NCBI RefSeq assembly: GCF_026212465.1
Contig: NC_080056.1
Location: forward strand, 7,038,517-7,102,516
DNA from: Amaranthus tricolor
Lineage: Eukaryota; Streptophyta; Magnoliopsida; Caryophyllales; Amaranthaceae
Reading direction: 5' to 3'
DNA length: 64,000 nt
This document shows positions 1 through 13,110 of the stretch, one piece after another; within the stretch, counting starts at the first letter, position 1, and every line of letters begins with the position of its first letter. The translations under genes were made by a program, and so were the position numbers. The notes under the pieces were generated by a model. That model saw only the letters and a list, made by a program, of their open reading frames with translations. It made no database searches and was not told the origin of the DNA.

Positions 1-135
1 CTTATTTTACTCATATTGATGCATATTTTAGTAATATTACAATTTATATTTTTTATTTATGTGCAATAAAAAAATATTGAAAGTCAAAATAGTCTAGAAT
101 AACACAAAGTATCAAGTACATGGAAAGAGAATATT

Positions 136-410
136 GTATTTGGCAAAATATTATTAGTTTTATAATCGACATATTTGACCAATCAGCTGTTTAAAAAGAT
201 ATTCAGTAAAATAAAATACTACTTATCAATAACCCAACAAGCTAATAGCAAGGTAAAATTTACTAGAGCAGCTGTTTCCATTTTTATCTTCAACTTTTCA
301 ACTAGCAAAAAAATTCATTCACTAAACATTTTGACCAACCAACACGGCAAAAATCAAAAGCTAAAAAAACACTAATCAAAAAGCCGACACAATAGGCATT
401 TACCAAACAC
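136..410. mobile_element. hAT-like MITE in the 3' flank of the GT47 gene
   Basis: The ends form short inverted repeats: GTATTTGGCAAA at 136-147 and TTTACCAAACAC at 399-410, which is the reverse complement with one mismatch. The interior is AT-rich, with several TTTGACCAA and CAGCTGTT motifs, and has no credible coding frame. This layout matches the many small plant MITEs whose ends read GTGTTTGGTAAA. The superfamily is inferred from the end motif only. The rest of 1-713 is AT-rich 3' flank in which I see nothing else. Confidence 0.45.
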
Positions 411-713
411 GAATAACCACAAGAACTTTGACCAATTCATATATATTCCTTAATCGACTGCAAAAAACCTTCGGTATAACTTGCAACACATTCTTCATGG
501 ACCTTTGTTGGACTGGAACACTTGTGGATTACTGGATTTGGTAGCAACTGCAGAAACTAAGAAAAGATGGAAAAAATGTTCATATATAAAGTGTTTCATA
601 AACTATTCTTTGACAAAAATGACGAATTACAGGCTTAAAACAGAAGTAATAGCGATGAACTAATGAACTAGAAGAAAAAATAACACCGAGGGTTAATAGA
701 AATTGACGTTCTA

Positions 714-3700
714 TCATGACAAGGAACCAGGAATGCTCGAATTTGAACGCCTGCACTCACACGTGCATATGCTTCTTGATCCCTCAACTATGCGTTGTGA
801 TCTTCGTATATGTAGTTTGATATTTACCAGCTTACCAGCAATCTGTGGCATGTTTCTAAAGTCAGCAGAGTTTCTAATGTCTAATAGACGATTTTGTAAG
901 CGTGCTAGAGTTCAAAGTACAACACAAAGGGAACAGTCAGATTTGCATACCATTCTCCATGTTAAGTCCTCGGGACCCAAAGGCTGAGCTGGACTTGAAT
1001 AAAGGAAATGCCTCGAGTACTGAAAATTTTGAACAATCACATTCATAAGAAAATCTGTAACACAATTTAGCTTCCAGAATGATAACAAATTGAACCGGAA
1101 GATCTTTACATCGAAACATGAAAAGATTTGGAAAACCATAAGAAAAAATTCACAAACCTTGGCCAAGAATTTTTGTTTATCTTTAATTTCTGAAGGACTA
1201 AAACCTTTAAGGTGTGATAAAAGCCAACTGGGTCTCGAGGCATCAGTTGATGAGACGAAAACAGCCATCTGCATGAACAGCAACAATGAAAATCTTAACA
1301 CATTTGACAACTACAAGTGGCAGACTGACATAAACAACTTGGTAAAACATCAACGCCGAAAATCGTAATCCCAACAATACGCGGCCAGTTACATAAGCTA
1401 AAACAATAATCAACATAAGAGATCGTTAATAACAAAGATAATATGTGGCCATAGATAATACCAATTTACAAATAAGAAATCATTTAATCTTGCGATCCCT
1501 TTTGTTTTGTAGATAAAAACTATGGTGCTTATCTTGTAGTCTTTTAGCAACTTGTTTGTTGTAAAAATCTTGTTAGATAATTTAGTTAACTAATTCAATC
1601 CCATATGCCCTAATCATTTCCAAGCCTCAATAGGACTTTTGATTCATTTATTTCAAAGCTTCTTATACCTCAACTTTGTTGACCCGTTTCGGAACTCTTA
1701 TCTATTAATCCTATATTATTTTCTAGAAAATCTACAACTCATTTCTACAAACTACTTTGCTTTGATCAAAGTAAATCTATCCATAAATAATCCATTTAAA
1801 AAAATAAGACTAAAGAAAAGAAACTTCAAAGTTTAGAAACGACAAGTAACTGGACAGCCGAGAAACAAAAGAATTAATGAGTTTTGTGGGTATCTAACCT
1901 AGTAAAAACCAACCAGCTCTCAGCTAATTTGGACAACGACTTAACTACACCCCCCCCCCCCCCCAATCCATCAAACTTCAGTCTACTATCGGCTTATTCC
2001 AATCATCACCCATTGAGGCTACTTTGATCTTACAGCACGGATTCAAAGGGAAAGAAAGGAAAATAAACAATCTTAGATCTTTCAAATAAACTTTGAATTT
2101 GCCACTTCTCTTTTATATCTCCCCCTTATCTCTCGAGGCTTGGTATATGAAAGCCGTACAAAGTTGTATCATTAGGCAGGCTATAGCAATTAAGCTATAC
2201 AACAAAGCCTTGGATTAAAATAAAGGGTATGTAGGATGTAGCTATAACCGTTCATATTTCAATACAAAAGGAGGAAGACACTAGACACTGAGGTTAGTAG
2301 GAATAAAATAGAGATTACGAGGCGGAGGTATGTTGAAAGTTTTTGATAAAGCAGAAATGGTAATTGGCAGTTTAAGATGTTTAAAACCACTTAAGACGTG
2401 CTTCGAGAAAAAGAAAACATTAGAAGAGTCAAAGTTGAATATGAGCTCTTCCATTCTATATCTAGAATGCTGCTCTCTGCAAAATGCCTCATGTAATAAA
2501 AAACATTTTAACCTAAGCATATACATAAAACATATATCTATATAAAACATTTTAAGCTGAACAACCTGGTGCATATCGCGACATGAAACACTAATATATC
2601 TAGAAAATATCTTACAAGGCATCGTCGTGTTCATACCTTCTTGTAGTCAATGATTCCTTCAAATGGAAGCTCCAGTTCATCACTGACTATAACAGGGATG
2701 CAGCCACTGACTATAGCATCGAACAATCTAGCAGATGATGGAGTGTCACCAGCAGGGTTAAGGCAAAAGATAGACCTGACAGGGTGAAAAAAGACTATTC
2801 AGCTGCATCCAAAATGTTTCAATTGTTCACAGAAACAGAAGACAACAGGAAAATCAACAAAGCTTTGATGAATTATCTAGGTAAAGTTCATGTATCTCAC
2901 TTGCGCATTCCATTTTGGGCTGCAACCTTGCCAGCCTCTCCCGCTGTTCCTTCCTCAATAGACACGCCTTCAGCACCAGACAACTCAGCAACAAGTTTTG
3001 ATCGAATCTTTCCTCCCTGAGGAGAAGCGCAGCAGCTTAGCATACTGTGCAAGACATATCCAAGTTCCAGAAAAAAATTTTTTTCCTCGTTTAACTTAAT
3101 TCCAACTCCCTATTGTTGGGATTAAGTTTTAGGCATTGTTGGATCGTTCTAAAACTTATTTCCAGCAATCCTCGTCAGGATTTTTACGTAATCAGATATT
3201 CACAAGAAACTTAAATACCAACTTTTCCATGATCCCAATTAAAATATACAAAAAGGTATTATAACAAAAAATATTGCTGGTATTTACGTATTGTGATTGT
3301 ATTATAAATGTTTTTGAGCTTACTGTGGTTGACATATAGGCTGAGACAACCATGAAACAATCTGGATTGACCACAAAGGCCATTTTGCAACTGTTACCCT
3401 GCCGATCCGAGAATTTGCACTACGCATGATATTGATTAACAATACTAAAGTCTAATCTATGTACTACATCAATGTCATGAAAAATGCATAGTTACAAATT
3501 TTACAATATTTAAGTTCGTTTGACATGCATAAAAAATTGAATCTTGCCCAAATATTATAGGGAATATTCAACTTCACAAAGATCCTCTTTGAAAATCAAC
3601 TAGATATTAAAGCGGGAACCAATGTAAGAAAAAGTATGAAAAATAGGAAATGAAAAAAAGTTCATACAACTTGATAAGAAAGTAAACATTCATTATTAAA

Positions 3701-6700
3701 ACCCCAAAATGGAATAAGGATATGTCCATTTATTTAAACTCCCATAAAACAGCACAGACTAATTTGTTATGATTCCAAATGAAATAATGCTTTACTGTGG
3801 AAAGCTTCTTACAGCATTTCTTTTAAGCCTCCCACGAAAAAATAGCAAAGTGCTTCTCATGGACTCGTGTTCCCGTAGACAGTGAGCATCGCAAAAATCC
3901 AAATTTGGAACATATGGAAGAATCAGATCTTTCTCAAGATAAACCTGCCCAGGCTTATACCTGAACTCAAAACATAATCCACATCAGCTACAATAACAAC
4001 TTAAGTGGGACTACAATCACAAGAACGACCACGTACCAGTTTCCTGTGGAGTCCATGTCAGGTAATAGCCAAATTGCAGTTTTTAGAAACCTACGAACTG
4101 TTTTAAATGACCAAGGATGGTGAACAGGAAGTATGTGGTCTCTTCCCCCAGAACGCTTCCATGCTGGCTGATCAGTCACCCACTTTAAAACTTCCTGCAT
4201 CTCAGTACAACACACAATTATTTGACCAGCAGTGCAAGTGCATCAATAAATGTGAAGTTGGTGAGAAATGCAAGTGCATTATGAATCAAAAAAGTCCAAG
4301 CAAGATGGATGATCAAATTTAAGGGGGTTTGTTGGAATTGGAGATGATTTTTTAGTTATGGATGGATGAACAAATCACAGAAAGCAATTATTGGTGATCA
4401 AAATCATCACCAACGGTGATACTCTAGCTGATCGTCTAGAAAATTAACATGTGTTCCTAACCTTTAGGTACACTATAAAGGACAATTCCAGCACATACAT
4501 TGGTTAGTCATACTAAGATGGGTGTGTTTGGGGTTTTGCACGTATCTCATATATCTTAAAGGATAAAACCTGGACGGAGGAAAAGGTTGTATTCTAAAAA
4601 TACATGACAAGAACATCAACATGCCATAATCCAAATGTCAAGAGGCTCCCCCGCCTACAAACTTTGAGGGGTAGGATGTGAGCAACTATACCTATCATTG
4701 TTTTTACATAAAATATTTACCACTAACTCTCCTGAGAGACGGCTCGCATGATGCCCAACTCACAAAATTGATTACATAAAAAAAAAAGCTAATTAATTAT
4801 ATTTTAAACATCACTATGGCAGGGATTTAGGGTATACCAAGTAGGGGTTTGATATATATGAAATAGATATTTGGGGTATATTAAGTAGGAATTTTGATGT
4901 ATACCAATAGGTATTTGGGGTTGTCAAGTAAGGGTTTGAGGTATATCAACTAGGGGTTTGAGGTATACTTAGCAAGGATTTGGGTCTACCAAGTAGGTAT
5001 TTGGGGTTGTCAAATAGGTGTTTGAGGTATACCAAGTAGGTATTTGGGATATACCAATTAGATATTTAGAGTATACCCGGTAAGTGTTTTAGGTATGTCA
5101 AGTAAGGATTTGAGATATACCAAGTAGGTATTTGGGTATACCAAGCAGGTATTTGGAGTTGTCAAGTAGGTGTTTGAGGGTATATTAAGTATGGGTTTGT
5201 GTATGTAAAGTAGGTAATGAGGTAAGTCAAGTCGTTATTTGAGTTATGTCAAATAGGTGTTTTGAAGTATACCAAGTAGGTGTTGAGTTTTACAAGAATC
5301 ATGTGATTAAAAACACCTACTTGATAACTTTAATATGCTAAAGACACCTACTTGACATACTGTGAACCCCTACTTCACGTATCCTAAATGTCGACTTGAT
5401 GTCTTAAACCCTACCGAGTAAACGTACAATTACACTACATTTTCTGTTTTTTTTAATATAATGGGCTGGCCCAATTATAGACGATTTCTTTGAGACACCG
5501 TCTCTCACAACAATTTGTGAATATTTATATATATGTAAAAATAAAATATCGATTTTGAGTCTACAATAAAAAAATGTTGACTCACAATCAAAAATTAAGT
5601 AAAACTTAGTGGATCTGTAATAAAAATGATGGCATGGAATAGAAAAGGTCACAAAATTAAGAAAACGTGTCAAAACGATCGGGTTTATAATTCGATCGAG
5701 TTTAACCTAATTTTTTCCAATATTTTTAGGTAGTTATTTTCAGGTCACAAATTGAAATTTTCGGATTATGACCAATTGATTTCTAATCGGATTTTAGGTC
5801 AAAATTTGACATGTATATGCGCAACCTCAACTAATAATAGAGCTTTTTTACGTAACAAAGATGTTTGAATGACCATTGATAGCAAATATCTACGATTTCA
5901 TATAAATAAAAATAAATGACAAAATTATGGAATTATGTGTACAAATAATTTCATGCAAGTGAAGCATTAATAAGAACCAAAATTAGACTAAGTGTACACT
6001 TTAGGCTTGAAAGTTTAAATTAAAGGCACACTAAAACAAATATAGGAAATCAAGAGCCTAACATCGAATCGTTCACTAAGATCTCAATCACCTCCAGATA
6101 AACATGAATTAGAAGTTTATTTGGAGGAGTGAAAACGGCTCCAAATTAAGAACTCGAATCCCATCGATACAATGATTGATTAAAAAACCTTACATACCAA
6201 GTGGTTTTCACTTTTCACTCTCTAATCAACTGTACCAGAGATCAGTAATTTGTCCGTAACATGTATTCAACAATTTTAAAGCAGCAAGCAAAGAAAGAAA
6301 TGCATATATATATACACACACACACAACAAAAAACTACACCTCATAAGCTAGACAACAATATAAGGCTTTAGACTAGCTCAAGCAAAGAAAGAAATGCAT
6401 AGAACAAGCAGAAATAAGTATCAGAGAAGCACTCACACCCTGTAAAGTGCCTTGCACTGTTGTTTTTCCATCAAGAAGTAGCTGATGGTAGTGAAGAATG
6501 GGATATAAAATAAATCAGCCTCGTCTTGCTTGTGAACCCGTATGACATTCTTTAACAGTCTTTCTGATTGTGGAGCAATGAGATCAGCCCAAATCCAATA
6601 GTCAATAGAATGCTGCAAAATGTCAGCTAGCTCAGTTATGAAGTCTATGATGGAATATCGTCTACACCACTACTTTCTGTAGCTCCCTACACATTTAAAT

Positions 6701-7826
6701 TTTCAACATAACATTGCATGAAAAAAGATGTAACATCCCATTTGGTTGTTTGTATTAAATGGTGGGAATGGTGATGAAATTTCAGGCTAATTAAGCTAGA
6801 AAAAACAACTAGACAAAGGTTGACCATTTTTGTTCTACTCCAATCAAATTATTTTTTTTCCCAAAATTCATTCCCATTCATTACCAATTCACCACTTGAA
6901 AAGGTGATATCGGTAATGGGAAAAATAATAAACGAAAACATAAGTCCCGAGATTAAGAGTACCATTACCATGGGAATGACATCACATTTTGTCCAAAACT
7001 AAACTAAAATTTATTCCTATCGCCTATCATTCAGTACCAATAACCAAACACCCTGTACAGGTTTAGCGGTTTATAGTTGACTGGTCTTAATATTCATTTG
7101 CAAATCAATAAATCTTAACTATTAATCAAAAGTTCCTCAAATCCCTACTCTAATTGCTCAAAATTTCAGACCAACAATTTCCAATGCCAAACACATCAAT
7201 GCTTAAACATATAGCAACAAGAGCAACCTAAGGAAACAGTAAACTTAAATCAAAAAAGACATTAAATGAAAGCCAAAAAAATATCAGACAATATACACAC
7301 AAATAAAGCAAGAAATCACCTGTTCAATAAGGCGATGGACAGGGCTACCATTAGAGGTCAAATTAGAGGTATCCTTATAAGTATTACGAAACAACCACAA
7401 CAAATCAAAAGTGAATTTCGACGGCATTTCATACACATAAACCCTAATCGGCAACGAAACAGCAGGATAAAATGAATCCTCCTCATAAACTCGCTCATCC
7501 TCTTTTTCCCAAATTGAATCATCCAGCTTTCTGATTGCTTCACCGTCGGTGCCATACACAGTATCATCTTTGGAATGAATTTTAGGGAGCTTGTTGATGA
7601 GGAAATCCTCTAGAGATGCAACAAACGAAAACTCGAAATTAGGGTTAGGATTTGGAATTGATAAGGAAGTATTGGGAGTAAGAAAAGAAGGTAAAGAAGA
7701 AGAAGAGAAAAAAAAGATGATGAACAAAAAAGTGATTAGTGAGAGAATGAAGATGATGATAACTGGGGAAGTGTAAAGTGATCTCTCCCGTGAAGATGAA
7801 GAAGAGTGCAGGTATTTTCCTGCCAT
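714..7826 (-). CDS. GT47 exostosin-family glycosyltransferase (9 exons, 516 aa)
   Basis: Predicted type II Golgi glycosyltransferase of family GT47, a group that builds cell-wall polysaccharides; the substrate is not known from sequence. Coding exons, in transcript order: 7826-7320, 6612-6439, 4194-4037, 3960-3813, 3016-2901, 2775-2637, 1268-1158, 1019-951, 842-714. All junctions are GT-AG with matching phases, and the total is 517 codons. Residues 19-41 form a single hydrophobic signal anchor after a short basic, Ser-rich N-terminus. The exostosin fold starts near residue 127 ([12 protein letters not shown]), followed by the [14 protein letters not shown] block, [16 protein letters not shown], the [13 protein letters not shown] block and the donor-site region [37 protein letters not shown]. 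The last exon ends in a Cys-rich tail ([10 protein letters not shown]). The Met at 7826 was chosen because it leads straight into the anchor. It resembles Arabidopsis At5g16890 from memory; an ARAD-type arabinosyltransferase role is possible but unproven. Confidence 0.9.
1950..1964. repeat. C15 homopolymer in GT47 intron 6
   Basis: An uninterrupted run of 15 C on the plus strand lies in the intron between exons 6 and 7, so the transcript carries G15. It is the only long G/C homopolymer in an otherwise AT-rich window. Its exact length could be an assembly or sequencing artefact. Confidence 0.8.
4821..5410. repeat. Degenerate minisatellite with inverted tail in GT47 intron 2
   Basis: From about 4821 to 5292 a unit of roughly 22-24 bp is repeated many times. 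Its variants follow the theme GTATACCAAGTAGGTATTTG or GTTGTCAAGTAGGTGTTTGAG. From about 5311 to 5410 the same unit continues in the opposite orientation (CACCTACTTGATAAC, CACCTACTTGACATACTG). The array sits between exons 2 and 3 of the glycosyltransferase gene. No protein reading is intended. Confidence 0.85.
5463..5525. repeat. End fragment of the GAGAC/GTCTC MITE family
   Basis: The segment reads GGCCCAATTATAGACGATTTC and then TTTGAGACACCGTCTCTCAC followed by AATTTGTG. The same end sequence occurs at 17.5, 27.3, 35.4 and 39.2 kb. Only one end is recognisable here, so this is a fragment. Confidence 0.5.
6737..7060. mobile_element. MITE with CATTTGGTT-type ends in GT47 intron 1
   Basis: The left end reads CATTTGGTTGTTTGTATTAA followed by ATGGTGGGAATGG. 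The right end is its imperfect reverse complement, ending in ACCAATAACCAAACACCCTG. The interior has a second inverted pair around ATTCCCATTCATTACCAATT and GGTAATGGG. The size, lack of coding and inverted ends point to a hAT- or Harbinger-type MITE. A related fragment lies near 42.38-42.53 kb. Confidence 0.5.
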
Positions 7827-9092
7827 TGTTGAGGTTAGAAGAGAGAAAGTGACCACAGTGAAGAGTGAGACTGGGAGTTCGAGGCTTTGAGATCAAGGAG
7901 GGGAATGAACTGCAAAAACTGTAGAAAAAGGAAAGCGGTATCAAGGAGGAAAACAAAAAGAGTTGCACAAAACAAAATGTGTCTCGATGAGACGGTTTCT
8001 AATCATACAATTTAATAATAAATTGTAAAATTTCACCCTTATTTTTATAGTGATTTGTCATATACAATAATCTTAATCAAAATTAAATTATCGGTAGTAT
8101 ATTACAATTAGATAAGCTCATTTAAATTTTCTTAAAATATTATATTTTTGAATTTAAAAACTACATAAGATTTCTAATTAAAATTTCTTAGAAAATATAT
8201 ATACATTTTTATGTTGAAGTATTTGCTAATTAATAAAGTATTTTTATTATAATTTTCTAAAATATTTCATCAAGAGATAAAAGATACATGATAATCGAAA
8301 TTTATTTTGAGAATGACAAAGAATCATTATGATAACGTTGTTGAATAATTATCCATATTTGTTTTAAAAAGTTTGAGAACTTTATATAATACTTATATTA
8401 ACAACCGAGTTTTTTTCATTAAAAAAACTATATTAACATGTAATTGCATCTTTATTTAACATTTGTATTTATATATACTTTTATTTTAACAACTTTGTGC
8501 ATTGCACGAACGTCTATACTAGTTCATGAATAAAGCGTGTCTTACTACCATAATCGTCTCTAACTCCCATATAAGAATTTGTGAAACAAGAACTAGTGTT
8601 ACTCGCTTACTCTATCCCATTCAATTACCATGAAAGAAATAATAGATTGTTTTTTAGAAAAATATAGATATTTGATAATAAATAAAAAGAAAAATAGAGT
8701 TATGTGGATAAAATTTAAAATAATTAAAATATATAGATAAGATTTAAAGAAAGTGGTAAGTCATTATTCAAAAATAGTTTTGATGTAAAATAAACCAAAG
8801 CAACAAAAGATATTAGAGTATATGATATATGCATAATTGGTCAGGTAACTCGTTGGTTGTAAGTATTGGTTGGTTTAAGCTAAGCAAATTGTTATGGAGA
8901 TGTTTAGTAACAATTAGATGTAGGTGGTTGGTTAATTAATAAAGAGAGCTTAGGTTAAAAGTCTAACAAAAAATACTCATGGTGGGGTGTATGACAAATA
9001 CTTATTAATTTTTGACTTTTGACTTGTTTAGTCGGCTGAGGGTTTTGCTTGTTTTCTTTAGCTATTAAGCTAGCTAGATATTCATTGTTGGT
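7827..9092. other. Intergenic: GT47 5' flank and AT-rich sequence
   Basis: The first 150 bases upstream of the GT47 start are purine-rich on the plus strand, hence CT-rich in the transcript, as in many plant 5' UTRs. A GATGAGACGGTTTCTAATCA motif near 7986 is a fragment of the dispersed GAGAC family. The rest is AT-rich with no coding frame I can support and no recognisable RNA gene. Confidence 0.6.
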
Positions 9093-11230
9093 TGTTGTAA
9101 CACTCTCAGAATAGGTTGGACTTTTGAAAACACCTTTAATGAAAAAAATGAGCCAAAACCTAGTCATGGGAGTGTTACCGCCACATCTATTTCTAATAAA
9201 ATAAATGTAAGGCTTAACGACTAAGAAATAACTGAATAACTTTAAATCCAACAAAGGGTCTTACAACATAAGAAAAGACTGAAACGTAATTTGTGTCCAT
9301 ATAAAATTTAAACAACTAAAGATAAAATTTAAACTGAAATACGACTTCAATAAAAGCTATGTTTCTAGGTGACCCTCACTCCACGATTCCCACGCAACCA
9401 ATAACCTGCAACATAAGAATGCAAGAAAAACAAGGGAAAAACTTCCAAAATCAGGAAATCAAGTAATTCCAACTCCATCCCGTAAAACGATTAAGTATGA
9501 AAATAGTTAAGAAAATAAAACATAATTTGAGTTGAAAATAATTTAAAAAAAATATATACATATAGCTGAGTTTAAAAGAAAAACAATTTGAGAAAACAAT
9601 ATATATAATATCACATAAACCAATATATTAATTTTATATTTAATAATGACAAACACATAATCAATTTTTTATTTGAGGGAACGAGAACGCCAGTAGGCCG
9701 AGGATTTACCCCCTATACCTACTTCATCAAGAGGTCGTTACCCCAAATAATTCAAGGCCAGCAGAGTAGTCTCAGGGAACCCTAGTGTGCACACCCCTTC
9801 TATTTGGATTACAACAAATAGAAGGAAGACCAAACATCGTATTAAGTATCAGAAATAATAATACCTGTCGGCAACTATACTAACCAAACAGGACAACCTG
9901 TTCATCACCCTTATACTTGGATCACAATAAATATAAGAGCTTCATTTCTCTCGTGTTACACTTTACGTGATTTAATATATTTTAATAATTAGTCGCGTGC
10001 ACGCAAACATATAATCAAACATACATTATACATTTTATTTTATGATCATAGGTTTTCCCAAAAAAATATATCTCAAGAATATTCAATTGCAATATTAATA
10101 TCATAATATTTTTCTCCCAAATTTAATCGCATTTAAAAACATCATTAAAATAATAATATAACTTTCATCAAAATAATAATATTATAAGTATTTCCCTTTC
10201 AAATTAAACCGTATCTAATTTTCTTATCAAAATAATAATATAAATTTTATCAAAATAGTAATTATAAATTCAAGTTTAACAAAAATAATAGTAGATATAA
10301 TTTCAGAATATATAAAACATAATATCATAAAAAATAATGTCATATAAAATCATGCATTCTATTTAAACACGTTAATTATCACTTAGCACATAATACTAAC
10401 GAGATAGTCCAAATTAGATGGACATAGAGAATTACCTTGTCACGCGATCCTAGACAACGTACGCTCCTAATAATCTCTGTCTACGAATCCGCTGTCTACA
10501 CGAGAAAATAATATATCTCAATATAACATCCCGATCAACCCATCGAAAATAAATAAATTCAAAGACTCTTTTTTTTTTAATAAAAATTTATTCAAAAAGG
10601 TAGTTTCAAAATTTAGTTATAAATATTAAGAGTATTATAAATGACTTTTAAAAGAAAAGGATAAAAGTTAACATAATAAAATTAAAAGAAAAGAAAATAA
10701 ATAATATTTTATAATAAGTATAATAAGGTTGAAGGAATAAATAAATAAAAAAGAAATAAAATGGGTAAAAACCCACTGTATCACGCAGAAAAAAAGAAGA
10801 GGGAGGGAAGAGGAGAGAGAAGGAGAAAAGGAGAAGGAAGAAGGAGAAGGTGCCGGCCGGCGGTGGCTCCGGTGGCCACCGTTGCACGCCTGTGGTATCC
10901 CGGTGACCGCCATATCGCCGGAAAACTAAGATCAGAAATATTTTATTTTATTTTTTATCAAATACAAAATGTGTAATTTGGATTGAAATTGGTAGAACAA
11001 TATTATAAAGAGATGAGATTACATATCTTTAATATCAAAATCTTGTCTTTTCTTGATTAAATTTTAAGTAATTGGAGGATGGAAGAAGTAGTTTGTAGGA
11101 GAAAAAATGTAAGTAATAATGTTAATGAATTAAGGGTAATTGGTTTAATTTATAATAGGTAAATGAGGTTAGTTATAAAATTAAGAGGGAGAAGTGAGAA
11201 CTTATTTGTTAATGGGGAATTATTTTTTTT
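9093..11230. repeat. Possible gypsy-type LTR remnants
   Basis: Read on the minus strand, 10.5 down to 9.1 kb contains GGATCGCGTGACAAGGTAAT, a long T/A-rich stretch, paired AAATAGAAG sequences and an end near GTAACACTC; this style is common in LTRs of plant chromovirus elements. At 10523 a sequence starting TATAACATCCCGATCAACCC runs on the plus strand into a purine-rich tract and a GC-rich patch (10850-10925, GCCGGCCGGCGGTGGC). The two halves therefore seem to point away from each other. I could not define LTR ends, target duplications or coding domains, so the assignment is tentative. Confidence 0.3.
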
Positions 11231-11624
11231 TATTATTATTTTTAAATTTCTAAAATTTATTTATTATTATTATTTATTTATTTAAAAAAAAAACGGAAGT
11301 TACAGTTGTTTATTAGAAAAAAATGACCTAATAAGCCAAAAGTTATAATAAAAATAAGTAAATTGCCTTATCATTTTAGCTACAAAACAAAATACCAAAT
11401 ACTTTTTTCTAAAAAAATTTTTTGACCAACCTAAAAGCGTAACCAAAAATCGTTAAAGTCAGAAGTCAACCAAAACGTTAACCTGAAGCCATTTAGCAGA
11501 CACTCCAAATAGCTATTTAATTTTGGCTTAATACACGAATAAAATCTAACATATTTTTGGTATTTAATAAGTCAAAAGTCAACCAAAAGTCACAACAAAC
11601 TGCTCACATCAACTAATATAAGAA

Positions 11625-11753
11625 CATGTTCTCTTCAACTTATGTTTTGAACTTATTACTTATTCTTATTGAAATCAGATCAGATCAGATCAAATCAAAT
11701 CAGATTTATTCAGATCAGATCAGACCAGACCAAACCAGACCAGATCAGATTAG

Positions 11754-11786
<33 letters not shown>

Positions 11787-12476
11787 TGAAAAATTCAAAT
11801 TTCATTTCACAAAAAACAAAGACAATACAATACAAGAAGAGGGGTTACTACTCCCGCCTTGTATATTGCATCAGTATGAAAGGGGCACCTATCTTCTAAA
11901 AAGGGTTGCGCCCCTCACTCTTCATATGCAAAGGGGGAGAGAAGCCCTCCAGGAAAGATAAATACAAGATAACTCAAGCTAGTAAATTAAGCTCCTAGCC
12001 AACTAAGGGAGGAGACCTCGTGGGGGTAGAGAGTTGAGATCCTCTGCTTGATTTCATGTTTGACTAGGTGTAGTACATGATGAACTGGTCGAACACAGTG
12101 ATGTCATACTCCTTCATTACGGACTTTCCATATATGATAGCATAGGCTACATATGCATGAGATAAGAGCTTTCCTCTGGAGCCTAGTAGCCTTCCATCTT
12201 TTCTTTGCAATATCATTCAAAGATCTTGTCTGGATGTGGGTGCCTAGCCAGGTGTTAAGGCCATCAATACATTTAGAGCTAAATGTACACTTGAAGAATA
12301 TATGCTCTACCGTTTTCGGTGAGGTCTCCACAAATGGAGCAAAGGTCATCACTTGCGGACCCTATTTGGAGGAGTCTGTGCTTGGTCTTAAGTTTGTCCT
12401 ATATAGCAAGCTAGAGGACAAATCGGGCTTTGGGTGTAGAAGTCTTGTTCTAGACGAAGGAGCTCAATGGACCCTA

Positions 12477-12526
<50 letters not shown>

Positions 12527-12601
12527 GATGTGTTATAATGATAATAATAATAGTATAGTAATTACTTAATTAACCAAATTATTTAATTAATTATTTAATT
12601 A

Positions 12602-12636
<35 letters not shown>

Positions 12637-13110
12637 TAATAAAATTATTAATTAGTTTAATTTAATTAATAATTAACTAACATTAATATTAATTAATCAC
12701 TTAATTACTTAACTAAAAAATAGTTATATATACATAAATAATAATTATAATAATAATAATATTACTTAATTAATTAAATAATAATAAAAAGGAACAAATA
12801 AATTATAATTCTAATAATAATAAAAATAATAATACAATTAATTAATTAATTAATTAAAATATAATAATATATAATTAATTAGTTTTTTAATTAAACAACA
12901 ACAACAATTATTATTATTATTATTATAGTAATAATAATATATAATTAATTCAGATCAAATAAAACCAGACCAGAACAGATCAGACCGGACTAGACCAGTT
13001 CAGATCAGATCAGATTAGAAACATTCAGATCATATCTGACTGAATCAGACCAGATCAAACTAGATTAGATCAGACCTTAGTAAATTCAGATCAAAAGAAG
13101 AGAACATACA
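11625..13110. repeat. Composite element bounded by degenerate CAGAT/CAGAC arrays
   Basis: The left part has ATGTTCTCTTC at 11625, followed at 11670-11755 by a degenerate array of CAGAT, CAGAC and CAAAC pentamers. The right part (about 12950-13095) has a similar array and then AAGAGAACAT, the reverse complement of the left end. Between them lie (TTA)n at about 11755-11784, an L1-type LINE fragment, (TTA)n again at 12478-12525, and about 400 bp of TAA/TTAATTAA low-complexity sequence. The terminal inverted motif suggests one insertion unit; its class is unknown. Confidence 0.5.
12000..12470 (-). mobile_element. L1-type LINE fragment, reverse-transcriptase zinc-binding domain
   Basis: Minus-strand translation, across frame breaks, gives PKARFVL and then a Cys/His zinc-binding region with SPKTVEHIFFKCTFSSKC (around 12250-12330), followed by KRWKATRLQRKALISCICSL and IWKVRNE. 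These are hallmarks of the C-terminal zf-RVT domain of plant L1-type non-LTR retrotransposons. Only this tail is present. Frameshifts and lost cysteines show it is a dead copy. The (TTA)n tracts on both sides are not the usual poly-A tail of a LINE. Confidence 0.75.

Noticed and set aside
912..1310. A single long minus-strand frame of 132 codons
   Set aside because: It merges GT47 exon 7 with intron sequence and the shifted reading of exon 8; the spliced model explains it better.
4821..5410. A CRISPR-like array
   Set aside because: The units are contiguous and degenerate with no unique spacers, and the context is a plant intron.
7284..7475. Plus-strand frames opposite GT47 exon 1
   Set aside because: They are antisense shadows of the well-supported exon; no motifs, splice sites or promoter support them.
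10761..10976. A K/R-rich plus-strand frame near the GC-rich patch
   Set aside because: It comes from a purine-rich tract and GC-rich repeat typical of LTR sequence; the translation is low complexity.
11755..12950. TTA/TAA repeats read as poly-Leu or poly-Tyr protein
   Set aside because: These are microsatellites, and the apparent proteins are an artefact of simple repeats.
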